DNA of 64,000 nt, from NCBI GenBank assembly GCA_030411725.1, contig MU839839.1, positions 186,001-250,000 of the forward strand. Direction: 5' to 3'. Numbering within the stretch: the stretch's first letter is position 1; every line of letters begins with the position of its first letter. A program made the translations under genes and the position numbers. The notes under the pieces are model-generated. The model did not search any database. It saw nothing but the letters and a program-made list of their open reading frames with translations, and had not been told where the DNA came from. Origin of the DNA: Echria macrotheca. Lineage: Eukaryota > Ascomycota > Sordariomycetes > Sordariales > Schizotheciaceae. Below, in pieces: positions 36,467 through 47,572 of the stretch.

Positions 36467-36485
36467 GGGGGGGGGGGGGGGGGGG
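36467..36485 (+). repeat. 19-base G homopolymer
   Basis: An uninterrupted G run from 36467 to 36485, followed by AGCATTAAGAACCTTACGAT. It is the left partner of the near-duplicate described in the findings. True length is unreliable because such runs are poorly sequenced. Confidence 0.8.
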
Positions 36486-36579
36486 AGCATTAAGAACCTT
36501 ACGATTTCAAAAAAAAGAAAGGTCGGATTCCCGTATGATATTTTTTATTTTTTTTTTTTTGTTGTTTTTTGGTTTGGTT

Positions 36580-36589
36580 NNNNNNNNNN
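36580..36589. other. Assembly gap (ten N)
   Basis: Ten consecutive N, flanked on the left by a T-rich stretch and on the right by about 100 bases of nearly pure G/C homopolymer blocks, including 41 C in a row at 36647-36687. The uniform length of ten suggests a placeholder, not a measured size. Confidence 0.95.
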
Positions 36590-36646
36590 GTCGGGCGGGG
36601 GGGGGCGCCCCCCCCCCGGCCCGCCCCCCCGCCCCCCCGCCCCCCG

Positions 36647-36687
<41 letters not shown>
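36647..36687 (+). repeat. 41-base C homopolymer
   Basis: C run immediately right of the gap region, followed by GAGACTTATGAACGTTACGA. Probably a sequencing or assembly artefact in part. A further run of 15 G lies at 36798-36812. Confidence 0.8.
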
Positions 36688-36688
<1 letters not shown>

Positions 36689-36874
36689 AGACTTATGAAC
36701 GTTACGATGACGACCTAACGATCGGACGGATGCCCTTATGATCTTTTTTCTTTTTTTTTTTTTGTTGTGTTTGCGTTGCGTACTATGTATTTGCGAAGGG
36801 GGGGGGGGGGGGATATACAAGTAGTTAAGTAGTCGGAATAAAATGTGACTGCGTTGGACATATCTTAGTTTCGA

Positions 36875-36923
36875 TAAACCGTAGGTGTGGTGTGGTGTGG
36901 TGTGTTTATTAAACTACGGTTTA
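36875..36923. repeat. Inverted repeat with GTGTG-array loop
   Basis: TAAACCGTAG (36875-36884) is the exact reverse complement of CTACGGTTTA (36914-36923). The 29-base loop is mostly repeats of GTGTG. It could form a hairpin in RNA or DNA. It lies downstream of the giant gene, so a role in 3'-end formation is possible but unproven. Confidence 0.6.
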
Positions 36924-38127
36924 CAGAGTTCGGAATGTCGGAAGGTCGGAAGAGGAGAGAGAAGGGAGGTCCCCAACGGAGTGGTCCCTACCCTAGCCAC
37001 GTTGCCACGCACTCTCTTTCTCTCTAGGCCATGATTTATTTTTAATCCTCTTGGACTGATCCGTGGGAAGTGTTTTCTTTTTTTCTGTGCTGAGGAATAG
37101 GAACCCGAGCACTCGGTCGGGTCGCGTTGGGGAGTAAAAGCGCCTCAGGGAGTTTAACCTCGTTTATAAGGCCAGGTGAGTATCCAAGTCTACCTACCGT
37201 CTGTGATACTATCCCACCTTGGTAGCTATCTTCAGTCCGGTAGGTAGGTAGGGAGGTAGACTAGGCTTGGGACATCCGCATGGCCCGCTTGTTCTCTCCC
37301 TCCCAAGCAGTTCCGATCCACAATCCACGATCCACTCAGTCCAACAACAGCGCCAATTCCTCTCTCTCTCTAGTCCTCTCTAGCTAGCCCAACAAGTCTC
37401 CCGTCTCCGTTTCCATAGATCCTCATGATCAAGAAAGCACAACTCCCAAGTATTTGCAGGTTCACCACAACAGAGAGGTTGTCGTTGGCATTGGCAGGTT
37501 ATCTATCCATCTATTTTGCCACCCCGATTTCTGATAGACTCTGAATAGCCTCATCCGTTTGCCTGCAACTCAACAAAATATAAGACAGTAATGAGTCTGA
37601 CGTTCACCAGCAGCAGCACTAACAACCCACTGCCCGTCAGGGTGTCTAAATCTTCACAATTACAAGGTTCGATATAGATACTACCTACCCATTATTTAAT
37701 CCATACCACTATACTATCCAGTAATTACCGCTGCTTTCATGGCCCAACCCCCCAAAGCTAGCCAGTCCGATACCGTAATACCATATGCCAGACGTCGATA
37801 TGGCCCAGCACAATCCTGGGTAGCTACTTACCCAGCGAACCAACCTATCATCTTCGAAGCGTGTCCCATCCGATATCCATATTCACGGACTTAAACCCTC
37901 CAGCAGCTGTTGATCTCCTTCACGAGACCCCGCTGGTCCAACACAGATACCCTAGGTATCCTTACCCCAAACACCAACCCAAGCCAAGGTGGTAAGCCCC
38001 TCAACCAAACTCCAAGACACAAAACAAAGTTATAAACCCCAACCAAACCCATCAGATACAAATCATCCCCCAACATCACGCCCTCGCAGATCAGCGGTCA
38101 ACAGCTCTGGCCGCACAACGCAGGGTG

Positions 38128-41100
38128 CTAATTCCACTTCGGCGGAATCTGAGGAACCTGCGGCACCTGTCCGACCTGCATCTGCCCAAACGGATTAAAG
38201 TTGAAATCCGGCGGGAAGATAAGATCCAATTGTTCCTGAATTCCCACATGTCAGCAACTCTCTCCCCAACACTTCTCCCCCCAGGTCAACAAAACTCACC
38301 CAGTCGATATCCATAACGTTAATCTGCCCACTGATACTTCCCTGCCGACGGGCGGCCATCTGCTCCGGAATCCCGTCACTATTCTCGGGACTACTAGCCG
38401 CGCCGGTATTGTAAGAGTTGTTATGCGTGGCGGGCAGACCCCATAGCCCTTCGCCATTCGACACACCCCCAAAGCCCATGCTCTGCTGCACCGACATGCC
38501 GCCCATCTGGCCTACCGCCGATGGTAGAGAGGACGGAGGATACCCGACCATCGACATACTCGACGCAGCCGACATTCCATTTTGATGTGCCTGCTGCTGC
38601 TGTTCGTGTTGTTGCTGCTGTTGCTGTTGCTGCTGCTGCTGCTGCTGCAGACCAGAAATATGCTGCATACCCCCCATACCCGCCATCTGCAACCCCATAG
38701 GAGCCTGAGGTTGCACTGTCATGGCCCCGACATCCTGCTTCAACCCACCAGCCATCTGCGGAGCGAACCCCTGTGTCGGCGGCGACGTTCGTCTCGGCTG
38801 CAGGACCGACGTAGGAGGCGAGTCCTTAACGGCCTGCCTGTCGGGAACAGCCTTGATCATCGGCGTCGGCGCGCGCATCTTGCGCAGACTCATGTACGCC
38901 TGCGTCTTGTCCTTGATCTCCGTCAGGACATGCAAGCTCTTGGAATCCCGCGGCAGATTGGGATCCAAATTAAAAACATAATCCAGACACGCCCAGATCC
39001 GGTTCGCCAGCGGCCCGTCAGGCCTGTAAAAAATCTCCGTCGTCAGCAGCAGCGCGATCTGGTACTGCTGGTACGCGCCGAGATACCATCGCCAGTTGCG
39101 AAAAAATGGGTTGCGCTCCAGCTGGATCGCCGTCTCGATGATGGTCACGCCGTTGACCACCAGCAAGCTCCGGAGCCGATCCGGCATCGGGCCGCTGGTA
39201 TTCGAGTGGTACGGGTGCAGCACCATGGCATGCAGCCGGCAGGTGAGCAAGTGCATAACAAGCTTGGCGTACTTCTGGATCGGCACCTTGTCGTCCAGCC
39301 AGTGATTGTACTTCTCGCCCATACGCTTGCGAAAGTTCTCAATCTTGGCCAGCACCGTCGTCAGCGACACCTTGCGGGTCTCGAGCTTGCGGCGGTCGAG
39401 CCAGATAATGCGCATCATCTCGTTTATCTCAAACCGGATGATGGACAACAGCGTCGATGTCCAGCCCTCGACCGGCTCGGGGGCCAGATCATTCTGTGTT
39501 GACAGCTGTTCGTCCTCGCAGTTCGTGGGAAGACAAGTGTCGTACTCCTCGCGCCGGATCGCCGGCGTTGGCCCCTGGGCCTCGCACGACCGGATGTCGA
39601 GAAAACAAAGCTGGTGCCAGATGAGCCTGCGCACATGTACCTCGAGGGGGCTCAGGCCGTAAGCTTCGCCATCGCGGTGCAGGCCCATGCACTCAGCCAT
39701 CCGGACGGCGGCCCCAACAAGAACAGAATGGGCCCTCGATATCTCCTCGCGACAGAGCGGAAGCAGGTACATGACCAAGGCTTGAAGCATCTCCACCTTG
39801 TTCGAACGCAGAAAGTGGCCCTTGGTGAGCGCCGACTCGGTGCCCATCCTCATCTTGGCGACAAGCACACTCTTGGGCGCGCCGTAGCCCTTCAACACGT
39901 CCCCTTCGTCCATGCTGACCGCTGCGCTGAAGAAGGCGGCAAACACAATGGCCTGCGTCGAAGGGCGGGGCTCCATACCCTGTCTGATATCCTCGCGGAA
40001 CGCTTCGTACAGCGCCTCAAACGACGACCGGTGCACACATCGCGCGATTGGGTGGACGGCTTCGAAGTAGCGGTGGATAAGTGCGTCGCCATATTCGGTC
40101 GAAGGAAGAAACATCACGATGTCCGGCGACTCCAGCACTTGACCGAAGAAGAAACCACCGGTAGGCGCAATAAACGAGTTGCTCGGCCTCAGGAAATCCG
40201 GTAGACTGTAATCCGGGTTGGCTGGATCGTGCATGGCGTCGATGGTTCCCTGCAATAAAAACCCAGAAGCTGCTGCGTTCGATGCAATGCCGGCGAGAAT
40301 CTACACATCATGAGCACCTCTCCTGCTTCATCCTGACAAGGCCAACTTACTTCCTCCGGCAGCCTCGGCCTGGCCAGCCCGCCGATACGCTCCGTGATCC
40401 TCATCCTCCCGACCTGGATCCCGAGGTCGATCAGATCATCCATGCCGCACTCGGCATCGTCCTCAAAGGCTCCGTCCAGTGACACCATGGGTGTGGGTTC
40501 CAGGCTCTCCTCCTCAAACTCGTCTCCTACCTCGTCCGCCAGGATCTTGTGTTGATTTGTGCCGTCGGCTCCGTTAGGCAAGCCGCCTTTTGTCGACGAC
40601 TTGACTTGGTTCTCAAAGATGCGCTCCAGGGAGCCGACCTTTTCCTTCATTTCAGTAAGTCTCAGCTGGTTCGCCTCGTCGAGCTTCCCTTTGAGGTATA
40701 CACACTCGCGACTGAACTTCAGGCAGTTAGAGCAGGGCTGATGCTTGCTGCATTTGAGCTTGCGGCGGCGACACTCTAGACACGACTGGATCATTCGCAT
40801 GCGGCGTCGAATCGGCCTCGAAGGAAGCGATGTCGACGGGGCGCTCGGCGGGCTCGTCTGTAACGGATTGGGGTTGTAGCCATTTCCTGGAGACGGGCTC
40901 GTCAGGGCGTCGCCCAGCGACAGGCCGGGCGGCGTCTCGCCGATGGACGAGGCGAAGCTTGCCCTCCGAAGGTCGGACGTAGCGGTAGCATTGTCGAGTG
41001 CAACCCCGCCGTTGGGGTGTGAGAGAACGGGCATCGGCTGTTGGTGGATCGAGTGTTGTGGGAGGACCTGGCAGCCGTATTCCTGTCCGTTTTGAAGCGT

Positions 41101-41154
41101 TGCGGCCCTAGGCTGCTGGTATGGATAGCTGTTGGGATCCATGAAGCTGGACAT
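38128..41154 (-). CDS. Zn2Cys6 fungal transcription factor
   Basis: The model is complement(join(38128..38235, 38300..40300, 40351..41154)), 970 residues, with two introns (64 and 50 bp). The Zn2Cys6 cluster is C125-C128-C135-C141-C144-C151 (CLECRRRKLKCSKHQPCSNC), preceded by basic RPIRRRMRM. It is followed by a short coiled-coil dimerisation segment (LDEANQLRLTEMKEKVGSLE). A fungal-specific transcription factor domain covers about residues 290-640 (LIHRYFEAVHPIARCVHR, VRMAECMGLHRDG, RRLIWHQLCFLDIR). A Gln-rich tract near residues 830-855 and a Met/Gly/Pro-rich region precede the short acidic-hydrophobic end MDIDWEQLDLIFPPDFNF, which looks like an activation motif and is created only by splicing the last intron. 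Nuclear. Target genes cannot be named; I do not recognise a specific orthologue. Alternative start: M5. Confidence 0.88.
38586..38655 (-). repeat. CAG/CAA glutamine repeat in the Zn2Cys6 gene
   Basis: About 13 Gln codons in a row, then His-Glu, then four more Gln, mixed CAG and CAA. Such tracts vary in length between strains. Confidence 0.85.
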
Positions 41155-43575
41155 GCTCGGCCGAGGTTTGTTCTCACGAAAACGCCCGCAAGGCTCTGCT
41201 CCGACGGGTGTGGTAGATATAAACCCAAAGACTGGGGGATCGGTTGCTAGGAAGCTGGGCTGGGTAAGAAGAAGTGCACAACCTGCGTCTAGACTAGCTA
41301 GTTGGGATCAACAGAAGCCGCTAGAGGGTCAGATGGTCAAGGTTTCGTGCGAAAAGGTAGGCAAAAGTTTAGGCGAAGCGTCGAGTCGACCACCGATCCG
41401 CTAAGAATGCGCGTTAGAGCGCGAGGCAGTGAGGCTCCGACGAGTGGACCCAAGTATGGTTACTCAGAGTCTGTTGGTCCGGCTCGCTGGGCGACTAGGC
41501 GGGTCCGTCTGGAACTAGTCGTAGGGTTATGAATAACGAGTAGATCCAGGACAATCACTTATATGCCGGGTATCGAAGACGAGGTCGAGGAAGCTGGCCA
41601 GCGCTGAGTATGCCGGGTGCTGAGTAGAGGGAGGAGGGAGAGAGGTCTCAGCCTGGCCCCGGCAGCTGCAGCAACAAAAGAACGGATAGGGTCGAGAGGG
41701 CTTTCCTGTGTTATTCGGATGGAGGCCTGCTCTGCTTCGGGCCTCGACTCGCCGACTCGCGGGGAAACAATGGATGCAAGGATGCTCAGGTCGGCATCAG
41801 CAGCAGCGACATGTCAAGCCGAGCAGAGCTCTCGTCGTGGGACGAGGTCGATGGACCCGCCTCTCTGTCCGCAGCATGGACCTGCCAAATTAGTCAGATG
41901 GGAATTCGAGCGCGAGCGTCGGGGCGTGACCTCTTAGCTCTGGACCGTCTGGAGCGGCGTCAAGCTAACTTGCACCCCCCCTTTACTGCGTGACACACAG
42001 TGGGGGAGCGGGGAGATAGACTGCCTCACCCGGCAGCCTCCCCAGCAGTCTCGTTGCTGTGCTCATTGCCCCCGTCTGTCTGTCTGCGTACGACACGGTC
42101 CCGTCGCAACCCCATGCGTGAGTCGAAGCCACAAGCCGACGGTAATACACGCCTTCCCACCGCGCTGGGCCCCTCTGAAACGGAAAGAGAAGCTCCCGAG
42201 TAGCGCTCCTGCAGGAAGGGGGAGTCGGACTCCGAAGACAGCCGGTGAGATCATTCCTCATAAAGCTGCTCTCCTCCTCCCCCTCTTCCTCTTCCAGTGC
42301 CTCGCGTGACATGGCCTCGCATCTTTTCTGACTCCACCGACAGCCCGAGCGTCGAGGAGCCATGCATTTCGCTTGCAGACATCCGCTGGGCCCGACATGG
42401 CCCCCGAGATGACCGGCAGGACAGTACTGGCTCAGATCTTCAGTCCGGACGCCAGGGTCAACCAGGACACCGGATCAGTGCAGCGGCGATCGGGACATCC
42501 GCGGGGCAGGAAGCCTATCGGGTATCTGTGTGACCTTGTGAGCTTCCGTCGCCCGTCTGCTTGCTGCTGCTTTCTAGCCTCTCCCTCCATCCCTGCTCAA
42601 GTCGCCCCCCCTCCTGGGCAGGACCACCCACCTGAAGCAGATCGGTGCGAATACCGCAGCTTGTGATGCATCGACGGCCGGCGGCTCGCCGGCGCTTGTT
42701 GACGGTTCGACGCTAGTACGGCTACTGCACCCTCGAAGCTCAAGCCACGCAAGCGCCGCTGCTGGACCGTGGAGGCCGCGTCAGGCACTAGTCTAGCAAT
42801 AAGCCAGCGGCCGAACAAGCGAGCATGTATTGTTCTTCTGAAACACATAGTTGCCGGCCGGCGCCGCTAGCGAAGAGCGGGGAGTCAACGGACATGTAGG
42901 GGAGCGCGACATACATCGATGCCGTCCCCTCTGTCCGGGGTGACCTTGGTGAGCTGCAGCATCGAGATAAGGCGACGGATCCTGGCGAGGTCGAGAATCC
43001 ACCCCCCAGCCAAGACAAGCGCCTCATGCAGACTCGCAGCTTTCCTGGGCGTACCCCAGGAAACAGGTCCAGGCTTGAGACGGCGCGAAAAGTGCTGTAA
43101 GTGCCGACCCGGTGACCAAGCGCGCAGAACTGTTTGCTGCCCGCATCCCGGTGAGCGAAAAAAGGGGCCTCTCGAAACCGCCTGCCTTGATCGGAAGCAT
43201 CGTGGCAACCAGCCGACCTGCGGTGCTACCAATATGAGATGCCTCTGTGTAACCGTGCAGTGGACTTCCTCACCTTCACAATCTCTACCCGGTCCAATCT
43301 CCTGGCAAACATCAGAACCGGCATAACTGTGCTCCACCGGAGTCCTGTCCGGTCAAAGTTCATCCAAGCTCTCCGTAGGTGACCTACCATCCGAGAAGCA
43401 CATCCTTACCAAACATATCAATCCAATGTCTCCTCCAGCACGCACTCAAGCTCCCGTGGCTGACAAACACAACGGGCATAGAATTCCAGACGGTGTCGAT
43501 TAAACTAGCCAAAAATAGAGTTGGTCGTCCAGAGCTGGGGGGACCAGGATACTAGCCGACGCTTGTGCGAGCATG
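41155..43575. other. Intergenic region upstream of the Zn2Cys6 gene
   Basis: About 2.4 kb. The left part is the promoter and leader of the transcription factor. The right end is the 3' side of the next minus-strand gene. Many short overlapping frames occur on both strands, none with a recognisable domain. No RNA gene or transposon is seen. Confidence 0.5.
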
Positions 43576-45828
43576 TCACTGCTGCTGCTCGCTGCCTCTC
43601 TCCCCACCGCGCCAGACCCAAAGCCGCCGCAATTTGTGCCGCCACCCCTTCAATTCATGACGACAACGCCGGGCCACCTCCATGCCGTAGTTTCTCTCGA
43701 CGACGTTGAGGAACCACCGGAGACGAGTCGTCCGCCCGGGCCGCATCTCAACCAGATCCCTGGACACCACGCGATAGAGGGCCCTGATGGTAGGCACCGG
43801 CACCTTGCCGGTGGCCTGCTCGAGGAATCTCACACACTGTGACACCTGTCGAAAAGCAACCCTGTTCCGCAGGTGAGGGGCGTCGCTGAGCACCGTCGCA
43901 AGCCTCTGCACGATCGCTGCCCTGCGGGTCCCATAGGCGCCGCGGTGCCGGAGTTTAGTCGGCGGGTTACCTCGCGCCTCGTCTTCTCCTCCTGGTCGGT
44001 TGATCCCCAGCGCCGTCCAGACCGTGCCCGACGGCAGCGAAGGGTCAGACACAATCTTGTCCATGTGTCTCCCCACCAGGACAGGGTCCCAATCCGGACC
44101 CCCGTTCCTTCGTAATTGGCGTGAATAAAGCATCTGAAGGTGCAACGCCACGTGGTGATCGCAAGACGCGGCGGATAGTGCTTGCAACAGATACCGTGGC
44201 ACTTGGCGGGTGCGTGACAGAGCCCTAAGCGACTTGATCATGTCATACGACCGGTCAAGCCTCGCAAGCAGTTGCCACAAGCTGGTGTACATGGCTTTTC
44301 GATGCTCTCGGGACGCACTGGATCGGCAGATTGCCAGCGCCAGGGCTGCAATGGCCATGTCGTTACATCCCAAAGAGTACTCCTCAAATTTGCGGCGGAG
44401 GCTGTCTTGGGATCTCAGGTAGCCACGGCTCGTCCACTGTGACATCATCAGAGAGCAGAGCTCGGTGCCGCTCAGCGGCTCTGCGCCTACGAAACCAGGG
44501 GCAAGGATTTCCGCGGTTTTGAACAGCGTTTCTTGCTTCACGAGCGGAATCTGAGCGAGTACAGAAAGCCAGTTGTATCGCAGCTCGCACAGCCTCGTGG
44601 CAGATACACAAGCCCGTTCTAGAACGAGGCGGTTGGCCGCGTGTAGCAGACGGCCAAACTTTCCCGGCCCAACGGTTGATAAGGCTTTGGAGATCATTTG
44701 GGCGTGTCGAAGGTCAGCCGAGAGAATAGTGCTAGCGGATGCGAGAGCTACACGTGCATGGTGAAGCTCAGCCGTTGCGTGGTCAAGACGAGCGTCGCCC
44801 CCTATTCTGCGATCGTGATCCGAGCGGGAGCTGGCCAGCATCTCCTGAACCCGGCCGCACGATGAAGCGGCACTGTCGAGCAGCCTAGATACCTCGGCGG
44901 TGTCTACCACAGCATCATGGGAGCCCCAGTGAGAAAAGACGCTGCTGAGAACGGCGAGGATGCCTTCGTCCATGCCCGCTCGGCTAACATGTCGAGTGGC
45001 GCTCATTATTTGGCTGAAGAGCTCGCAGACGCCGTCGTCCGGAGGTAGGTTGGATACCCGTAGTAGTAATGTATTCCAGAACGTGAATTTGAATGATTGG
45101 GGCCGAAGTACGCTTGAAGTGTTGATGCCGGTGACAATCGCGGAATAGAGCGCAAAATAAGCCGTCCTTCCATCTACATGGTTGGCGAACCTTGAGTCGA
45201 GGGCATCCCAGATCTCCGCCGATATAGATTGGATATCGCTCGGCAGAATTTCGCCGAGAAAAATAGACTGCTGAAGTTTGAAACACAAATTTTGTGTGTT
45301 CGAGAGAAGGAGATCGACAGGGGTGTTGTCAACCGAAAACAAGAAGCTGTCCAGATCTGGTCGGAAGGATATCCTATCCCTCCAGGAGGGCTCTGGACGG
45401 ACTAGGTCTGTCAACGGCGGTGTTTGTTCGCTGGGGACGTCGGTGGCCAAGGCTCGAAGCCATCGGGGAAGGGCGGACGATAGAGCGAGAACATCTTCTC
45501 GGGTCTCACGGTTCTTTTGCAATGCTAAAGGCGACTGAGGGGCCTCCCATTGCCACTGAGATAGGTCGATCGGGGCAGAGAACGCCCAAGCCGGAGGAGC
45601 GGACGAGTGTTGCAGACTTGTGAGGTCACCGAGCTGTCGCTTTCCCAGACGTCGTCGGCTTTCGAGGGGGCCGGGAACGTAGCTGACGGCGCGATTCCAA
45701 TTCCTAGACACCAGACAATAGCGATCGAAGGCTGCGGCGAGAAGGCTGTCCGATATCCATAACGAGTCCCTTGTCGACGAGATCTGGCGCTGCAGGGTGC
45801 GACAGCAATGGGACGCGTGCGGAGTCAT
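43576..45828 (-). CDS. Conserved-type hypothetical helical protein, possibly mitochondrial
   Basis: A single-exon frame of 750 residues from the ATG at 45828 to TGA at 43576. I do not recognise a domain. The N-terminal 75 residues are poor in acidic residues and rich in Arg, Ser and Leu (RTLQRQISSTRDSLW, LESRRRLGKRQLGDL), which would suit a mitochondrial presequence. The rest is a long series of predicted helices with alternating small and hydrophobic residues (GRTAYFALYSAIVTGI, WNTLLLRVSNLPPDDGVCE, HRKAMYTSLWQLLARLDR, VARRCRHELKGWRHKL), recalling fungal PPR-like RNA-binding factors, though I cannot show repeats. The frame stays open upstream of the ATG with no further ATG. It shares a 415 bp divergent promoter region with the haem gene. 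Confidence 0.7.
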   Translation of the reverse strand: MTPHASHCCRTLQRQISSTRDSLWISDSLLAAAFDRYCLVSRNWNRAVSYVPGPLESRRRLGKRQLGDLTSLQHSSAPPAWAFSAPIDLSQWQWEAPQSPLALQKNRETREDVLALSSALPRWLRALATDVPSEQTPPLTDLVRPEPSWRDRISFRPDLDSFLFSVDNTPVDLLLSNTQNLCFKLQQSIFLGEILPSDIQSISAEIWDALDSRFANHVDGRTAYFALYSAIVTGINTSSVLRPQSFKFTFWNTLLLRVSNLPPDDGVCELFSQIMSATRHVSRAGMDEGILAVLSSVFSHWGSHDAVVDTAEVSRLLDSAASSCGRVQEMLASSRSDHDRRIGGDARLDHATAELHHARVALASASTILSADLRHAQMISKALSTVGPGKFGRLLHAANRLVLERACVSATRLCELRYNWLSVLAQIPLVKQETLFKTAEILAPGFVGAEPLSGTELCSLMMSQWTSRGYLRSQDSLRRKFEEYSLGCNDMAIAALALAICRSSASREHRKAMYTSLWQLLARLDRSYDMIKSLRALSRTRQVPRYLLQALSAASCDHHVALHLQMLYSRQLRRNGGPDWDPVLVGRHMDKIVSDPSLPSGTVWTALGINRPGGEDEARGNPPTKLRHRGAYGTRRAAIVQRLATVLSDAPHLRNRVAFRQVSQCVRFLEQATGKVPVPTIRALYRVVSRDLVEMRPGRTTRLRWFLNVVERNYGMEVARRCRHELKGWRHKLRRLWVWRGGERGSEQQQ

Positions 45829-46243
45829 TGGCGAGGACGGGCGCAATGTCGGTCGAGATGTGCCATCGCCTCCGGTTATCGTATCATGGGCGACGGGATC
45901 ACTCGACGGACCGCCGTAGAAAGCGAGTTGGGCGTGGCTGCGACGCCAATTGGGTCTTGATGGTTGAAGATTGAGATCGCAAAAACACGTTCGAAGAGAA
46001 CCTTGGGAAATGGAGCTTGGACGTTGAGAATGTGGCTGGTGCTGGCCTCTCTGAAATGGCTGTGGCTGGAGCTATACGCGGGTTGGCGGGGCCCCGGAGT
46101 TCGTGGCTTTTGCCGATCAACCCCGCCAACCGGGAGAGCAGAAAGTCAATGGGAGATTTTGATGGTGGGGTGTTTCCGGCTGAGGACAGACAGCTGAGGA
46201 CAGGCAGCTGCTGTTGTCGATTTTCTCTCCAGATTCCGTCACA
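45829..46243. promoter_or_regulatory. Shared divergent promoter region
   Basis: 415 bp separate the starts of the hypothetical gene (leftward) and uroporphyrinogen decarboxylase (rightward). A 14 bp direct repeat, GCTGAGGACAGACA then GCTGAGGACAGGCA, lies at about 46178-46205, some 40 bp before the haem gene ATG. Confidence 0.5.
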
Positions 46244-47572
46244 ATGGGCTCATTTCCTCCGCTTAAAAATGACTTGATGGTAAGGGCAGCATGGGGTTAG
46301 TCTGGCGTTTATTGATTGCTCTCATCCTCGACTTTGGAGACTGAAACTGACCCCGCAATGATGCTCATTAGGCCAAAAGGTCGAACGTCCGCCCATGTGG
46401 GTGATGCGCCAGGGTGAGCATTCTCGCCCTAACTGGGTGCTGTGATTTGCCACATCAAGGGCTGACTTGGTGAAGCTGGTCGTTATCTCCCCGAATACCA
46501 TCAGGCCAAGGGGAACCGGGATTTCTTCGAGTGCTGTCGAGACCCCGAGGTTGCCTCGACTCTGACCCTGCAGCCCATTGAGCGCTATGCCGGCCTTGTC
46601 GATGCTGCCATCATCTTTTCCGATATTCTGGTCATTCCCCAGGCTATGGGTATGGTGGTTGAGATGGTGGATAAGAAGGGTCCTCATTTTCCGAGCCCGC
46701 TCCTGAATCCCAAGGATGGCCAGTATGCCGAGCTAATTGGGCGGGACGTCGACGTGTCAAAGGAGCTTGACTACGTCTACAGGGCCATCACATTGACCAG
46801 AAAGAAGCTGGATGGACGGGTGCCGCTCATTGGCTTTTGTGGGGCTCCCTGGACCCTTTTCTGCTACATGGTTGGCAACAGCAAGCTGTCCAAGGAGTGC
46901 AAGACATGGATTTACAAGTATCCTAAAGAGACCAAGGCGCTGCTGCAGAAGATCGCCGAGCTCTGTGTCGACTATCTCGCTCTTCAGGTCAAGGCTGGCG
47001 CTCAGGTACTTATACAGCTCTTACACATCGAAAACTGCTGACTGGTCTGTAGCTCATTCAGGTATTTGAGTCTTCTGGCGGCGAACTCTCGCCATCGTCC
47101 TTCAAGGAATTTTCGGGGCCATACTTGGCCTACATTGCCAAGCATCTGCCTCTGAAGCTCAAGGAACTTGGTCTCGACCGTGTACCCATGATTGTCTTTC
47201 CTAAAGGTGCTTGGTATGCCCTTGATGCATGCTGCGACATGGGCTACAATGTCGTCGGCCTTGACTGGCTTCATGATCCTGCGCAGGCTGTCAAGATCGT
47301 TGGTGACAGGCCCGTTGTGCTTCAAGGCAACGCAGATCCTGGCATTCTGTACGGATCCCGCGAGTCAATCACGAAGTTGGTCGGGAATATGGTAGAGGGC
47401 TTCGGTTGGGCATCCCGCAAGCAGGGATGGATCGTCAACCTCGGACATGGTAAGATACAGTCTCTGGAAGTGATGTGGCCTGGCTAACCAAGTAGGTATC
47501 ACGCCGTTTGTTGACCCGGAGGACTTGAAGTTCTATTTTCAGGAGGTCCATCGTCTTACCAAGACGGAATAA
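46244..47572 (+). CDS. hem12: Uroporphyrinogen decarboxylase
   Basis: Fifth enzyme of haem synthesis: removes four carboxyl groups from uroporphyrinogen III to give coproporphyrinogen III in the cytosol. The model is join(46244..46295, 46372..46413, 46476..47005, 47053..47449, 47496..47572), 365 residues, the normal length. The first two exons are only 52 and 42 nt. They are supported because they restore the invariant block ERPPMWVMRQAGRYLPEY across two junctions. Substrate-binding R30 and R34 and the catalytic aspartate D81 (F-S-D-I-L-V-I-P-Q) are in place, as are GAPWTLFCYMV and the C-terminal NLGHGITPFVDPED. Introns are 76, 62, 47 and 46 bp. A naive single-frame reading would start at about 46646 and miss the whole substrate-binding end. 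Confidence 0.95.

Larger units (their letters stand above)
35854..38127. other. Convergent intergenic region with low-complexity tracts
   Basis: About 2.3 kb between the convergent stops of the giant gene and the Zn2Cys6 gene. It contains T-rich 3' UTR-like sequence (35870-36110), long G and C homopolymers with an assembly gap (36467-36812), a GTGTG array inside a small inverted repeat (36875-36923) and GGTA-type microsatellite sequence near 37240-37260. No supported gene is seen. Confidence 0.6.

Noticed and set aside
38582..39502. 306-codon plus-strand frame starting in a poly-Leu run
   Set aside because: Antisense to the Gln tract and regulatory domain of the Zn2Cys6 gene; Arg/Leu/His-rich shadow.
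45899..46129. 76-codon minus-strand frame resembling a mitochondrial presequence upstream of the 750-residue protein
   Set aside because: It has no ATG and lies in a different frame from the protein. No convincing splice junction joins the two.
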